DNA of 64,000 nt from Cytophagales bacterium UBA2561. GTDB lineage: Bacteria > Bacteroidota > Bacteroidia > Cytophagales > Thermoflexibacteraceae. Below, in pieces: positions 1 to 10,202 of this stretch; the stretch's first letter is position 1, and every line of letters begins with the position of its first letter. The stretch covers positions 1 through 64,000 of the forward strand of contig DDLX01000015.1 in NCBI GenBank assembly GCA_002340355.1, written 5' to 3'. The translations under genes and the position numbers were made by a program. The notes under the pieces are model-generated. The model saw nothing but the letters and a program-made list of their open reading frames with translations. It was not told the DNA's origin and searched no databases.

Positions 1-979
<979 letters not shown>

Positions 980-1032
980 TAAAAGACTTATTACAACTTT
1001 ATTCAAAGCACTATAAAAAATATGTAAAAATT

Positions 1033-1145
1033 TTACGGTGGCAATAGCGTGGGTGTTCACCTCTTTCCTTTCCGAACAGAGTCGTTAAGCCCCACTGCGC
1101 TGATGGTACTACCTTCACACGTAGAAGAGTAAGACGCTGCCGATT
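1033..1145 (+). rRNA. 5S ribosomal RNA
   Basis: It lies about 55 bases after the 23S 3' end, as expected for an rRNA operon. The ends are set by the terminal helix, where CGGTGGC at 1036-1042 pairs with GCTGCCG at 1136-1142. The conserved internal CCGAACAGAG and GTTAAGCCCC blocks are present at about 1071-1092. The total length of about 113 bases is normal. The ends are accurate to a few bases. Confidence 0.95.
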
Positions 1146-1152
1146 CAATCCT

Positions 1153-1186
1153 AACCCCTTTCCCAAAAGAAAGGGGTTTTCTTTTT
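1153..1186 (+). terminator. Intrinsic terminator of the rRNA operon
   Basis: A perfect 10-bp stem (1153-1162 pairing with 1169-1178, AACCCCTTTC/GAAAGGGGTT) with a 6-base loop is followed by a T-rich run. It starts a few bases after 5S, so it closes the rRNA transcript. Nothing else is seen between here and 1310. Confidence 0.93.
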
Positions 1187-1310
1187 TATCCCCCCTTTTT
1201 CGAAATAATACTAAACAATAAAAAAACCTGTCCAATTTATCTATAGTGAAATAAATTGACAGATTATTTTTGTTAATATATTAACGAGATTGATTGTGAA
1301 AATTATACCC

Positions 1311-2456
1311 TTATAACTCTTTTAAGACTGAACGAGAAATCACAATTTTTTGGATCTCAGATGTCCCCTCATAAATTTGAGTGATTTTAGCATCTCGCAT
1401 CAAACGTTCCACATGGTATTCCTTTACATAACCATAACCACCATGTACTTGGACGGCTTCAGTAGTAACATTCATGGCTACTTCAGCAGCATATAGTTTT
1501 GCCATTGCACTCATTTTTGAGTAATCTTTGCCTTGGTCTTTAAGCCAAGCCGATTGTAAAACAACTAATCGAGCAGCCTCAATTTGAGTTGCCATATCAG
1601 CTAATTTAAAGGCTATTGCCTGATGATTAGCGATTTCTGTACCAAATGCTTTACGTTCTTTAGAATACTTAACGGCTAATTCGTAAGCTCCTGAAGCAAT
1701 TCCTAAAGCTTGTGCCGCAATACCAATACGACCACCATTAAGTGTACTCATGGCGAATTTAAAACCAAAACCATCATTTCCAATTCGGTTTTCCTTTGGA
1801 ACTTTTACATCCGTAAACATTAATGAATGAGTATCCGAACCTCGAATCCCCATTTTGTCTTCTTTTTTTCCAACCACAAAGCCTTCCATATCCCGTTCTA
1901 CAATTAGGCAATTAATTCCTTTATGTTTCTTTTCAGGATGTGTTTGAGCAATTACCAAATAGACTGAAGCTGAATTACCGTTTGTAATCCAGTTTTTTGT
2001 TCCATTTACTAGATAATAATCACCCATATCTTCAGCAGTTGTGCGTTGTGAAGTCGCATCACTTCCCGCTTCGGGTTCAGATAAACAAAATGCCCCGTTA
2101 ATTTCGCCTGTAGCAACAGGAATGAGGTACTTTTGCTTTTGTTCTTCTGTACCATAAGTTTCTAATCCCCAACAAAATAGAGAGTTATTAACAGACATAC
2201 AAACCGAAGCAGAAGCATCGACTTTTGAGAACTCTTCCATCGCTAGAACATACGAAATAGTGTCCATTCCACTTCCACCATATTCAGGTGAAACCATCAT
2301 GCCCATAAAGCCGAGTTCTCCCATTTTCTTGATTTGCTCAGCAGGAAATCTTTGATGAGTATCACGCTCAATAACCCCGGGTAATAACTCCATTTGTGCA
2401 AATTCTCGTGCGGCATCCCGTACAGCGATTTGCTCTTCTGTCAATTCAAAATTCAT
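1311..2456 (-). CDS. Acyl-CoA dehydrogenase, short/medium-chain type
   Basis: FAD-dependent enzyme that introduces the alpha,beta double bond in acyl-CoA thioesters in beta-oxidation or branched-chain amino acid breakdown, passing electrons to ETF. The 381-residue length is normal for the family. The N-terminal helical domain begins FELTEEQ, the middle flavin-contact region has CLSEPEAGSD (about residue 125), and the C-terminal motif QIYEGTSEIQ holds the catalytic glutamate at about residue 363. I chose the internal Met at 2456 because MNFELTEEQ is where family members begin; an in-frame Met at 2480 would add eight unmatched residues. The gene is monocistronic and divergent from prs. The substrate chain length cannot be read from sequence. 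Confidence 0.93.
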   Translation of the reverse strand: MNFELTEEQIAVRDAAREFAQMELLPGVIERDTHQRFPAEQIKKMGELGFMGMMVSPEYGGSGMDTISYVLAMEEFSKVDASASVCMSVNNSLFCWGLETYGTEEQKQKYLIPVATGEINGAFCLSEPEAGSDATSQRTTAEDMGDYYLVNGTKNWITNGNSASVYLVIAQTHPEKKHKGINCLIVERDMEGFVVGKKEDKMGIRGSDTHSLMFTDVKVPKENRIGNDGFGFKFAMSTLNGGRIGIAAQALGIASGAYELAVKYSKERKAFGTEIANHQAIAFKLADMATQIEAARLVVLQSAWLKDQGKDYSKMSAMAKLYAAEVAMNVTTEAVQVHGGYGYVKEYHVERLMRDAKITQIYEGTSEIQKIVISRSVLKEL

Positions 2457-2702
2457 GACAACTTGGGTTTTAAAAGTCAATTGAAAAGTTTACTTTGTAG
2501 GCAAGATACAAACCGTCCCGAAGGATTCCTAAAAAAAGTTGATTGAAAATTTTTTGTATCTAAAATTTCGGAATATTGCCAAAACAGTAAACCTTTGTGC
2601 GAAAATAAGAAGTTGGGCAAGGGTTCAGAAAAAATGGCTAATTTTACTCCTGTTTTTGGACTTCATTTGAACTATAACATTAATATAATTCATAATTAAA
2701 CT

Positions 2703-3626
2703 ATGGCTTCGGTAAAATTATTTGCAGGAACAGGCTCAAAAGTGCTTGCTGAGAAAATTGCATTTGCCTATGGAAAGCATTTGGGGGCAATGGATTTCAA
2801 GCGATTTAGTGATGGTGAAATGTGGTTAGCTTATCAAGAATCTATTCGAGGCGACCATATTTTTTTGATTCAATCAACTAGCGCACCATCTGATAATTTG
2901 ATGGAATTACTCCTTATGATTGATGCGGCTAAACGAGCTTCAGCAGGTTATGTAACGGTGGTTTGTCCTTATTTTGGCTATGCTCGACAAGACCGCAAAG
3001 ACCAACCTCGCGTAAGTATTGCTTCGAAATTGGTGGCAAATATTATTTCTGCGGCAGGTGCAGACCGTATTATTACCTGTGATTTGCACGCTGGACAGAT
3101 TCAAGGTTTTTTTGATATTCCACTTGACCACCTAACGGCTTCGGTTGTTTTTGTACCCTATCTCAAGAGTCTAAATCTACCGCTTTTGTTTGCTTCTCCT
3201 GATATGGGAGGTGTGGCGCGAACGAGAACAATGGCAAAATACTTTAAAGCTGATATGGTTATTTGTGATAAACATCGAAAACGAGCTAATGAAATTGCAT
3301 CTATGCAAGTAATTGGAAATGTGGAAGATGCAGATGTTGTCTTGATTGATGATATGATTGATACGGCAGGTACACTTTGTCGGGCGGCAGGCTTATTGAA
3401 AGAAAAAGGAGCAAAAAGTGTGCGTGCAGTTTGTACTCACCCTATTCTTTCAGGAAAGGCATATGAAAATATCGAAAATTCTGAATTAGAAGAATTAGTA
3501 GTTACAGATACGATTCCTCTGAAACAAGAATCATCCAAAATTAAGGTACTTTCGGTCGCTGATATCTTTGCGAAAGCAATTCATAAAATTTATGATCACG
3601 AATCTATTAGTACACTATTTATTTAA
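2703..3626 (+). CDS. prs: Ribose-phosphate pyrophosphokinase (PRPP synthetase)
   Basis: Makes 5-phosphoribosyl-1-pyrophosphate from ribose 5-phosphate and ATP, feeding purine, pyrimidine, histidine, tryptophan and NAD synthesis in the cytosol. Visible features are the ATP-loop YARQDRK (about residues 93-99), the catalytic-loop segment DKHRKRANE (about 188-196) and the PRPP-binding signature VLIDDMIDTAGT (about 217-228). At 307 residues it is slightly shorter than the E. coli enzyme (315). The start is the only sensible ATG. The stop at 3624-3626 is followed in the same reading frame by the LolC/E-like gene, discussed there. Confidence 0.96.
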   Translation: MASVKLFAGTGSKVLAEKIAFAYGKHLGAMDFKRFSDGEMWLAYQESIRGDHIFLIQSTSAPSDNLMELLLMIDAAKRASAGYVTVVCPYFGYARQDRKDQPRVSIASKLVANIISAAGADRIITCDLHAGQIQGFFDIPLDHLTASVVFVPYLKSLNLPLLFASPDMGGVARTRTMAKYFKADMVICDKHRKRANEIASMQVIGNVEDADVVLIDDMIDTAGTLCRAAGLLKEKGAKSVRAVCTHPILSGKAYENIENSELEELVVTDTIPLKQESSKIKVLSVADIFAKAIHKIYDHESISTLFI

Positions 3627-3665
3627 CAATTAGAAAAATATCTATTCTTTAAAAAATATCAAATT

Positions 3666-4883
3666 ATCAAAAACGTTTCTCAATTTATTGCTCAACGTAT
3701 CGCTTCGGACGGATTAAGCGGTTTTTCGGTTATTGTCTCTCGAATTGCCATTGGTAGCATTGCGATTGGATTGGCAACAATGTTGGTTTCGTTTATGATT
3801 TTTCGAGGATTTAAAGAAGAAATCTTACAGAAAATTTTCAGTTTTACGGGACATATTGAAGTTGTTAAATATGACTCCAATAATTCATATGAAAATTTAC
3901 CCCTTTCGGTAGAACGTCCTCTTTATCAAAATCCCCCTCTTTCAGAAATTGCACATATTCAGGGATATTCCCAAAAACCTGCTCTGCTCCGAACCTCGGA
4001 AGATGTGATGGGGATTTTGGTCAAAGGGATTACGAAAAACTTTGATTCTCTACGATTTAAGCCGAATATGGTCACAGGTAAATTGCCTCGTTTGACTGGA
4101 AAAAATTATGCTAAAGAAATTATTATTAGCCAGCATATTGCGGATAAATTACACCTTAAAGTAGGAGATGAAGCTGTAATTTTTTTCATTCAAAATCGGA
4201 TTCGAGCTAGAAAAATGACAATTTCTGGTATTTATCAGACTGGTATTGAAGATTTTGACCACTTACTAATTTTTGCCGATAATCGCCTGATTCAACGCTT
4301 GAATAATTGGGGAGATAGTTTGGTGGGTGGCTATGAAGTCTATTTGCATGATTTTGATTTATTGGATGTAGCAACTAAGGAGATGTTGGAATATATTGAT
4401 TATGATATGCAGTTAGGAACAGTCAAGGATGAATTTGTTCATTTTTTTGACTGGTTTACGATGCTTAACCGAAATGTGTACGTTATTTTAGGAGTAATTT
4501 TGGTAGTGGCTTGTTTTAATACGGCTTCTATTTTGTTGATTTTAGTTATGGAGCGAACTCAAATGATTGGTGTTTTAAAGGCACTTGGAGCAACTAATCG
4601 ACAAATTAAAAAAATATTTATTTTCAATGGGTTACGAATGGCTTTGAAAGGAATCTTTTGGGGAAATACTTTGGGTTTAGGATTTGGATTTATTCAAAAA
4701 GAGTTTCATATATTACCACTTAATCCCGAATATTACTATATTTCATTTGTCCCAATTTCGTGGGATTGGGAGGCAGTTATAGGAGTGAACATTTTGTTAG
4801 TTTTCGTTATTGCCTTGGTAACATTTGTCCCTGTAACTATCATTTCACGTATTACTCCTATCAAATCAATTCGGTTTAATTAA
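3666..4883 (+). CDS. LolC/LolE-type ABC transporter permease (FtsX family), start codon unclear
   Basis: Inner-membrane permease of the MacB/FtsX family, by homology the subunit that extracts outer-membrane lipoproteins with a LolD ATPase (not in this window). It has a first membrane helix around residues 22-50, a periplasmic domain of about 200 residues, and three C-terminal helices ending in the family-typical RITPIKSIRF. The first conventional start, TTG at 3771, would cut into the first helix. Upstream in-frame sequence (KNVSQFIAQRI, then FSVIVSRIAIGSIAIG) is clearly family-like, but the frame contains no ATG, GTG or TTG between the prs stop and 3771. At 3666 there is ATC-AAA-AAC where ATG-AAA-AAC would be expected. 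I place the start there, giving 405 residues. ATC or ATT initiation, or a sequence error, are both possible. Confidence 0.8.
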   Translation: MKNVSQFIAQRIASDGLSGFSVIVSRIAIGSIAIGLATMLVSFMIFRGFKEEILQKIFSFTGHIEVVKYDSNNSYENLPLSVERPLYQNPPLSEIAHIQGYSQKPALLRTSEDVMGILVKGITKNFDSLRFKPNMVTGKLPRLTGKNYAKEIIISQHIADKLHLKVGDEAVIFFIQNRIRARKMTISGIYQTGIEDFDHLLIFADNRLIQRLNNWGDSLVGGYEVYLHDFDLLDVATKEMLEYIDYDMQLGTVKDEFVHFFDWFTMLNRNVYVILGVILVVACFNTASILLILVMERTQMIGVLKALGATNRQIKKIFIFNGLRMALKGIFWGNTLGLGFGFIQKEFHILPLNPEYYYISFVPISWDWEAVIGVNILLVFVIALVTFVPVTIISRITPIKSIRFN

Positions 4884-4940
4884 AATTGCATTTAAAGTAG
4901 AGGTTGATATTTTTATGAGATGTGTTACACTAATTCTAAT

Positions 4941-6272
4941 ATGAAAAAATATTATTTTACAGGTATTTTATTGAGCTTATTTCATTTTTTATTTGGTTTA
5001 AATGCCTGCCTACCTAATTCACAAAAAAATGAGGAAGAAATCACAGAAAATAAAACTCAAATTGAGCCACCTACCGATAGCCTTACTCATCTAACTATCT
5101 CATCTGTTGGTGATTTAATGTGTCATTCTACACAATATCAGTATGCTTATCAGCCAGATGGGACATATAATTTTGCTCCTGTTTATGATGTGGTTCGAGA
5201 GTATATTTCAAGAGCAGATATTGCAACAGGAAATCTAGAAACAGTTTTAGCAGGAAAGACGAAAAATTATGGTGGTTATCCAGCTTTTAATACGCCAAAT
5301 GCTTATGCTGATGGAATTAAATCAGCAGGTTTTGATATTATAATTACCTCAAATAATCACTCCCTTGACCAAGGTGAAGAAGGAATTAAAAGAACCTTAA
5401 AAGAGCTGAAAAACAGAAATTTAGTATCGATTGGAACATTCCAAAATTTGCCTGATCGTGATTCAATTCGGATTTTTGAACGGAATGGAATTAAGTTGGC
5501 AATTATGGCATATACCGAATTTTCAAATCAAGGTTATCCAAGTGGTAAGAAATATTTGCTTAATTTTATTGATTCAGCTACGGTTCAAAAAGACATTCAA
5601 CAAGCTCGAAAAAAAGGAGCAGAAATTGTTATGATTAATTTTCATTGGGGGCATGAATATCAAAAAGAACCCTCTGTTTATCAGAAAAATATGACAAATT
5701 ATGCCGTTCAACAAGGAGCTGATATTATCATTGGACATCATCCACATTGTTTACAGCCATTTCAACAAATTTCTAAGAAAAATACTAAAATAGGATTAGA
5801 TACAGCATTTGTAGCTTATTCTTTGGGGAACTTTTATTCTAATCAACGTTGGCGCTATTCTGATGCAGGTGTTATTGTAACTTTTCATTTGACTAAAAAC
5901 AAAAATACAGGTAAAATTCGATTAGAAGCAGAATATCTTCCAACATGGCTTTTTAAGGGACAAGCTGAAAAAAGAAGACGTTATATTGTCTTACCGTCTG
6001 CGGTCATTCACTTAAATCAAGACTCTATAAATCAATTGGATAGAATACCAAAAGAAATGAAATATTTAACAGCAAATGATAGAAAACTAATGCGCCAAGC
6101 AGATGAAGATACCAAACGAATTTTAGAAATGTATGGCGTAAAATTAGAAACAGGATGCTGGAAAAATTTCAAGCCACTCGAAAAATTACCCCGTTTAGAT
6201 TCCATAAAAATTTTAGTAGATACATTGAAAGATAAAACTTTAATGTCAAGCCTTGAAATTGAAAAAAGATAA
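4941..6272 (+). CDS. CapA-like metallophosphoesterase lipoprotein
   Basis: Member of the PGA_cap/CapA family (calcineurin-like fold), proteins linked to poly-gamma-glutamate or other capsule synthesis; the true substrate here is unknown. The start at 4941 gives a signal peptide with lipobox LNAC (Cys at about residue 23), so it is probably an envelope lipoprotein; an ATG at 4920 would add seven residues. Metal-site motifs in order: SVGDLMCH near residue 57, GNLETVLAG near 100, ANNHSLDQG-like (SNNHSLDQGEEG) near 140, NFHWGHEY near 233, GHHPHCLQ near 264 and SLGNFYS near 293. It stands alone between a LolC/E-like gene and a convergent membrane gene. Confidence 0.88.
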   Translation: MKKYYFTGILLSLFHFLFGLNACLPNSQKNEEEITENKTQIEPPTDSLTHLTISSVGDLMCHSTQYQYAYQPDGTYNFAPVYDVVREYISRADIATGNLETVLAGKTKNYGGYPAFNTPNAYADGIKSAGFDIIITSNNHSLDQGEEGIKRTLKELKNRNLVSIGTFQNLPDRDSIRIFERNGIKLAIMAYTEFSNQGYPSGKKYLLNFIDSATVQKDIQQARKKGAEIVMINFHWGHEYQKEPSVYQKNMTNYAVQQGADIIIGHHPHCLQPFQQISKKNTKIGLDTAFVAYSLGNFYSNQRWRYSDAGVIVTFHLTKNKNTGKIRLEAEYLPTWLFKGQAEKRRRYIVLPSAVIHLNQDSINQLDRIPKEMKYLTANDRKLMRQADEDTKRILEMYGVKLETGCWKNFKPLEKLPRLDSIKILVDTLKDKTLMSSLEIEKR

Positions 6273-6363
6273 TGATAGTACTTTTTTAAATACTATTTGA
6301 ATTTTATTATTCTCAATCTTTAAAAGATATTTGATACAAAATAGTTTTTTGAAAAGTTTAACT

Positions 6364-7614
6364 CTACTTTGGATGAACCATATAGTCCCAAAATTGCTTC
6401 CAGAAAGAAGGTCTTTGAGATGCTTTAAAATGAATAGGCTTTAATGGTTTAGCCCTTTTGAGGGTAGTAAAAATTAGTTTTAAATCTTTGTAAGTGAGAT
6501 TTTTACCAAATTGATAATAGCGTCTTTGGTAACGAAAGCGAATTTGTCCGCCACTTTGGTCATTACTTGATCTCGAAGAATGTTGAGAAACACTTTGAGG
6601 AGGTGGAAGGATCATAATATCTGAAATGAGATCAGGTAAAAAAGTTTTTGTATTTCTTAAAAAAATGGCTTCTCGGCTAATTTTCATATTTTTTGTATTA
6701 ATAAAAATGGTTTCTTTACCATCTGATAACCAAAGAATTCCGACTAAAATTTGACGTAGCCCTATCAACCAAATTGCGCCTAATACAAAATAGAAGAATG
6801 TGCGAATAAGTGTAAAATTAACTAAAAAAGCATGATTTAGTACCAAATAACCACCATAAATCCAAAGTGCTGTAAAAAAAACAAGAGTAGCAGCTTCTGC
6901 GAAATGTCCATCTATATCTTGTAAGATCGTGATAGTAGTTTGATTTTTAGTTTGTTTGATGTGAGCCGTAGCAGGTTTAGATTGAAATAATTTTTGAGAA
7001 AATTCTTTTGTGCTGAATGCCAATAAGATAACTCCAAAAAACCAAAATAACCATGCAGGAAACCCTCCTTTGAAAAGGCGTAGATGGTCTGGAATTCGAA
7101 CGACGGTTTGGGCTTGTTTATCAGTAGATTCTAATTTTTGGCGTTGAATTTCAGGATAAAAAATACCTGAAGAGATAAAATACCGTATCTGATTAGGTAA
7201 AATAATTTCTTGATTTTCAGGGAATTTCTCAAAAGCTAAAACTTGATCTTTACGAGTCTGAATTAATTCACCATCAGCATTAAATGTGTGAATTGCAGAT
7301 GTTTTTTGTACGGCAACAGTCAAGTTTCCATTTTTCTCAGGGCGCATCCGAAAGGCTTGCCCATTAGCATTTGGTACTCGAAAACTGGTTTTAAATCGTC
7401 CATTTCGATTATAAACCTGAATCATTCCATAAAATTCTAATGCCACAAAAATATTTTCTTGTTGATTGACTGTAACTCCCGTTGGGGCAAGTGGAAATTC
7501 TCGAATAATATCGTCTAGAAAACCACGTGAAGCCAAATAGCCACTACTAAAACCGATTCCACCGATAACTAACAGAAAATAAGCCCAATACCGAATAATT
7601 TCGCGAAAAGTCAT
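6364..7614 (-). CDS. Membrane protein with NHL/propeller-like extracytoplasmic segment, unknown function
   Basis: I do not recognise a named family. The 416 residues hold an N-terminal membrane helix (about 10-29), then about 140 residues whose short strands and phrases such as GVTVNQQENIFVALE and IQVYNRNGRF resemble NHL-type propeller repeats. Three further helices follow, at about 187-203, 241-261 and 265-298. The C-terminal about 115 residues are soluble, basic and serine/arginine-rich. It lies 30 bases downstream of the ion-channel gene on the same strand, so the two may be co-transcribed. A role linked to that channel is only an inference from position. Confidence 0.6.
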   Translation of the reverse strand: MTFREIIRYWAYFLLVIGGIGFSSGYLASRGFLDDIIREFPLAPTGVTVNQQENIFVALEFYGMIQVYNRNGRFKTSFRVPNANGQAFRMRPEKNGNLTVAVQKTSAIHTFNADGELIQTRKDQVLAFEKFPENQEIILPNQIRYFISSGIFYPEIQRQKLESTDKQAQTVVRIPDHLRLFKGGFPAWLFWFFGVILLAFSTKEFSQKLFQSKPATAHIKQTKNQTTITILQDIDGHFAEAATLVFFTALWIYGGYLVLNHAFLVNFTLIRTFFYFVLGAIWLIGLRQILVGILWLSDGKETIFINTKNMKISREAIFLRNTKTFLPDLISDIMILPPPQSVSQHSSRSSNDQSGGQIRFRYQRRYYQFGKNLTYKDLKLIFTTLKRAKPLKPIHFKASQRPSFWKQFWDYMVHPK

Positions 7615-7644
7615 GTTTTTTAGATGTGGTTTTGAAGCAAAATT

Positions 7645-8862
7645 TTATTTTAAATCGTATCGATATAACTCAGCTTTCCATGATACATCGTCAATAATTT
7701 CTACTAATAATGGATTGACAACCTCTAAAAGTCCTGCATTGCGTTTTGGGACGGAGAAGCTATAATATTCCTTACTTAAAGCTCTTGGGACAATTTTCAA
7801 ATCTATTCCCATTCCGTAGGCTTGAATCAGATAGTTACAAATAGGTTCATCATATACAAACCCCTCAATTTCATCATGTTGTAAAGCTCGAAGTCCTTCT
7901 AGTGGCGAGGAATACGCTTTATAATGATAATGGTAGTGATTCATAAAATCTTCACTACTTGAGCCAGTTACAGAACCTAATTTTTGTTGTCCCAAATTCT
8001 GTAAATGATTTAACTCGGATTCGATGGCGTCTACGGTCATGGCTGAAGACATTTTTGCCGTAAAACTTGAAATAATAAAAACTGCCCAGAACATCCAAAT
8101 TAGAGCTACAAATTTTCCTAAAGGAGTTCTGGGGGCTTTATCACCATATCCGACCGTAGTTATGGTTACGGCTGACCACCAAACTCCATCCATAAAACCC
8201 ATACCATCTTTCTGAAAATCAGGATTTTTGTTTCGTTCAATCAACCAAATTAATAATCCGAAAAGTACTGTTGTTCCAACTAATAAGAGCATGGGTTGAA
8301 TGGTATTCAATAAAATATGGCGCACTACTGCAAATTCATTAGAAGGTTTGTCTTTGACCGTTAAAACTAAATCAGCTATATAAAAAGGTTGAGAGAATTT
8401 AAAATCTTTGATCCTATCACCTGTAACTGTTAAGGGACTAATACAAATATCTACTTTATCTTGTCGGACTGCTTGGGTAATTGAAATCATATCAGGAAAT
8501 TCTTTGTATTTAAATTGGATTCCCAATTTTGTGGCAATTTCTTCCCATAGATCAATACTAACTCCTTCATAACGAGAGCCTTTTTTGAGAATAAAAGGCG
8601 GTGCTTCTTTCAAGGCAACTGTCAAAACTTTATTTTTCTTGAAGAATTTAGCGTTCATTTCATGTAATAATTCTGCTAATGAATCTAATCGTTCTCGAAT
8701 AAATCCGTCCGTACTGTCTGTTTTGAGAATTTCTTCGGTAGTTAGCGGTTTATTTTGGGCAAATGTTGGTAGTACCATACAGCCCCAAAAAAAAGAGATA
8801 AAGCATAAAATATATTTTTGAGGATAATTCTTCAAAGGTTTTCTAATTGACTGACTTTGCAT
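7645..8862 (-). CDS. Prokaryotic ionotropic glutamate-receptor-like potassium channel
   Basis: The architecture is that of GluR0: a signal peptide (cleavage after TFAQ, about residue 36), a periplasmic binding lobe (about 79-172), membrane helix M1 (about 185-208), a re-entrant pore loop (222-241), M2 (about 250-270) and a second binding lobe (about 282-400). The pore filter is TVGYGD (236-241), the hallmark of potassium selectivity. R150 in the SPLTVTGDRIKDF stretch sits where periplasmic amino-acid-binding folds anchor the ligand carboxylate. The ligand is probably an amino acid, but which one is unknown. About 40 residues between the signal peptide and lobe 1 are extra and predicted helical. 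The overlap with its neighbours is nil (3-base gap to the downstream gene). Confidence 0.9.
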   Translation of the reverse strand: MQSQSIRKPLKNYPQKYILCFISFFWGCMVLPTFAQNKPLTTEEILKTDSTDGFIRERLDSLAELLHEMNAKFFKKNKVLTVALKEAPPFILKKGSRYEGVSIDLWEEIATKLGIQFKYKEFPDMISITQAVRQDKVDICISPLTVTGDRIKDFKFSQPFYIADLVLTVKDKPSNEFAVVRHILLNTIQPMLLLVGTTVLFGLLIWLIERNKNPDFQKDGMGFMDGVWWSAVTITTVGYGDKAPRTPLGKFVALIWMFWAVFIISSFTAKMSSAMTVDAIESELNHLQNLGQQKLGSVTGSSSEDFMNHYHYHYKAYSSPLEGLRALQHDEIEGFVYDEPICNYLIQAYGMGIDLKIVPRALSKEYYSFSVPKRNAGLLEVVNPLLVEIIDDVSWKAELYRYDLK

Positions 8863-8865
8863 TTT

Positions 8866-9471
8866 TTATTCGACATTTAGAATTTGTATATGGGGAATTT
8901 TTTGAAGTTTCGAACGGATCTCTGTGGTTAGTTTTTGACGTACCCAAATGGTCATTTCACATTGATTATCGAATTTTTGATTTTTTATATTTAATTGATA
9001 CTCTTTGATTAGTTTCATGACATCATTCATTTGTAAATATTCAAAAGTAAATGTAACTTCATCTTGCACAATTTCTTCTATGATTGAAGCATTTTCAAGA
9101 GCCTCAGCAGTTACAGTTTTATAAGCATGAATCAAGCCACTCACACCAAGTTTTGTTCCACCGAAATAACGTACCACAATCACTAGAACATTGGTTACAT
9201 TTTTGGATTTTAATTGTCCTAAAATGGGTAAGCCAGCACTTCCTGAAGGTTCACCGTCATCATTAGCTCGATATTGACCTTTGTCTTTTCCTAAAATATA
9301 GGCATAACACCAATGCCGAGCATCATAATAAGTTTTTCGCAAATTTTGGAGGTGATTTTTGACTTCTTCAAGTGTACGAACGGGATAAGCAAAAGCTAAA
9401 AATTTGCTGCCTTTTTCTTTGTAAATCCCTTGAGAAGTGGTTTCAATCGTTAAAAATGTATCGTGTTCCAT
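8866..9471 (-). CDS. YigZ/IMPACT family protein (UPF0029)
   Basis: Conserved small protein of the YigZ/IMPACT family. The eukaryotic relative inhibits the eIF2-alpha kinase activator GCN1; the bacterial role is not settled. The 201 residues have the family's N-terminal domain with DARHWCYAYILG (about 52-63), DDGEPSGSAG (about 71-80) and VVRYFGGTKLG (about 99-109), followed by a C-terminal ferredoxin-like extension. It is the first gene of a tight minus-strand trio with the channel (3-base gap) and the membrane protein, but I see no functional link. 9472-9764 upstream is AT-rich and holds no recognisable gene. Confidence 0.9.
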   Translation of the reverse strand: MEHDTFLTIETTSQGIYKEKGSKFLAFAYPVRTLEEVKNHLQNLRKTYYDARHWCYAYILGKDKGQYRANDDGEPSGSAGLPILGQLKSKNVTNVLVIVVRYFGGTKLGVSGLIHAYKTVTAEALENASIIEEIVQDEVTFTFEYLQMNDVMKLIKEYQLNIKNQKFDNQCEMTIWVRQKLTTEIRSKLQKIPHIQILNVE

Positions 9472-9764
9472 TAGTCTATGAAGTGCGTTGAGAAATTGCG
9501 ATAAATTGTATAATTATGCTTTTATAAATTTATCAATAAAAATAGAATATTCCTTTTGATATGGATAAAAATGTAGGATTTTTTAAGGAAACCAAGTTAT
9601 CAAGTACCTAAATGTAGTTTTTTACGTTGAAATTTTGACTTCATTTCAAAAAACCGAAACTTAAATTGGGTTTCTTTACTTTTATTTTGTATCATTGAAA
9701 TTGCAGTAAGTCAAAAAAATTGTCCAAATCATACTATTGATACTCACTAACTAAATTTGACATT

Positions 9765-10142
9765 ATGGCTACATCAAAAAAAGTGCTGGTTGCCGAAGAC
9801 AGTTCGGTCATTCAGAATATTACCAAAAAAGTTCTCCAGTTTCAAAATTATGAAATTACTTCGGTAAAGAATGGAAAACAGGTTTTAGACAAACTTCAAA
9901 AACAAAATTACGATATTTTGTTACTCGATATCAATATGCCCGTAATGGATGGTATGGAATGCGCTCGGCGAATTCGGTCAATGCAAGACGAAAAATTGGC
10001 TCAAATTCCGATTGTGGCAATTACAGGAAATGCCAAGAATTACAGTATGGAAGATTTTAAAGAAGTAGGAATTAACGAATATCTTCAAAAGCCACTCAAT
10101 TTTGACCGATTGGTTGAAGTAGTTAATGATATGACTGCTTAA
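9765..10142 (+). CDS. Single-domain response regulator (CheY-like)
   Basis: A stand-alone receiver domain of 125 residues. All key residues are present: acidic pair E11/D12, phospho-acceptor D55 in LLLDINMPVMDG, switch threonine T87 and K109 in the LQKP motif. No output domain follows, so it should act by protein contact or phosphorelay. No kinase or chemotaxis gene is adjacent, and its partner cannot be named. The start ATG is the natural one, since the protein begins a few residues before the first beta-strand KKVLVAED. Confidence 0.93.
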   Translation: MATSKKVLVAEDSSVIQNITKKVLQFQNYEITSVKNGKQVLDKLQKQNYDILLLDINMPVMDGMECARRIRSMQDEKLAQIPIVAITGNAKNYSMEDFKEVGINEYLQKPLNFDRLVEVVNDMTA

Positions 10143-10150
10143 AAAGTGCT

Positions 10151-10183
10151 AACTTTGTCAGGGTACTGAGCTTTGGCAAAGTT
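10151..10183. terminator. Hairpin of the recurring CTTTGRC family after the CheY-like gene
   Basis: AACTTTGTCA (10151-10160) pairs with TGGCAAAGTT (10174-10183), 10 bp with one G-T pair. It starts 9 bases after the stop codon. There is no long T run, so termination efficiency is uncertain. Closely similar arms occur at 16615, 40981 and 63526. Confidence 0.5.
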
Positions 10184-10202
10184 TGTTATAATAATACGTG
10201 AG

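Noticed and set aside
6275..6296. 6-bp hairpin ATAGTA/TACTAT after the CapA-like gene
   Set aside because: The stem is all AT but one pair and too weak to call a terminator.
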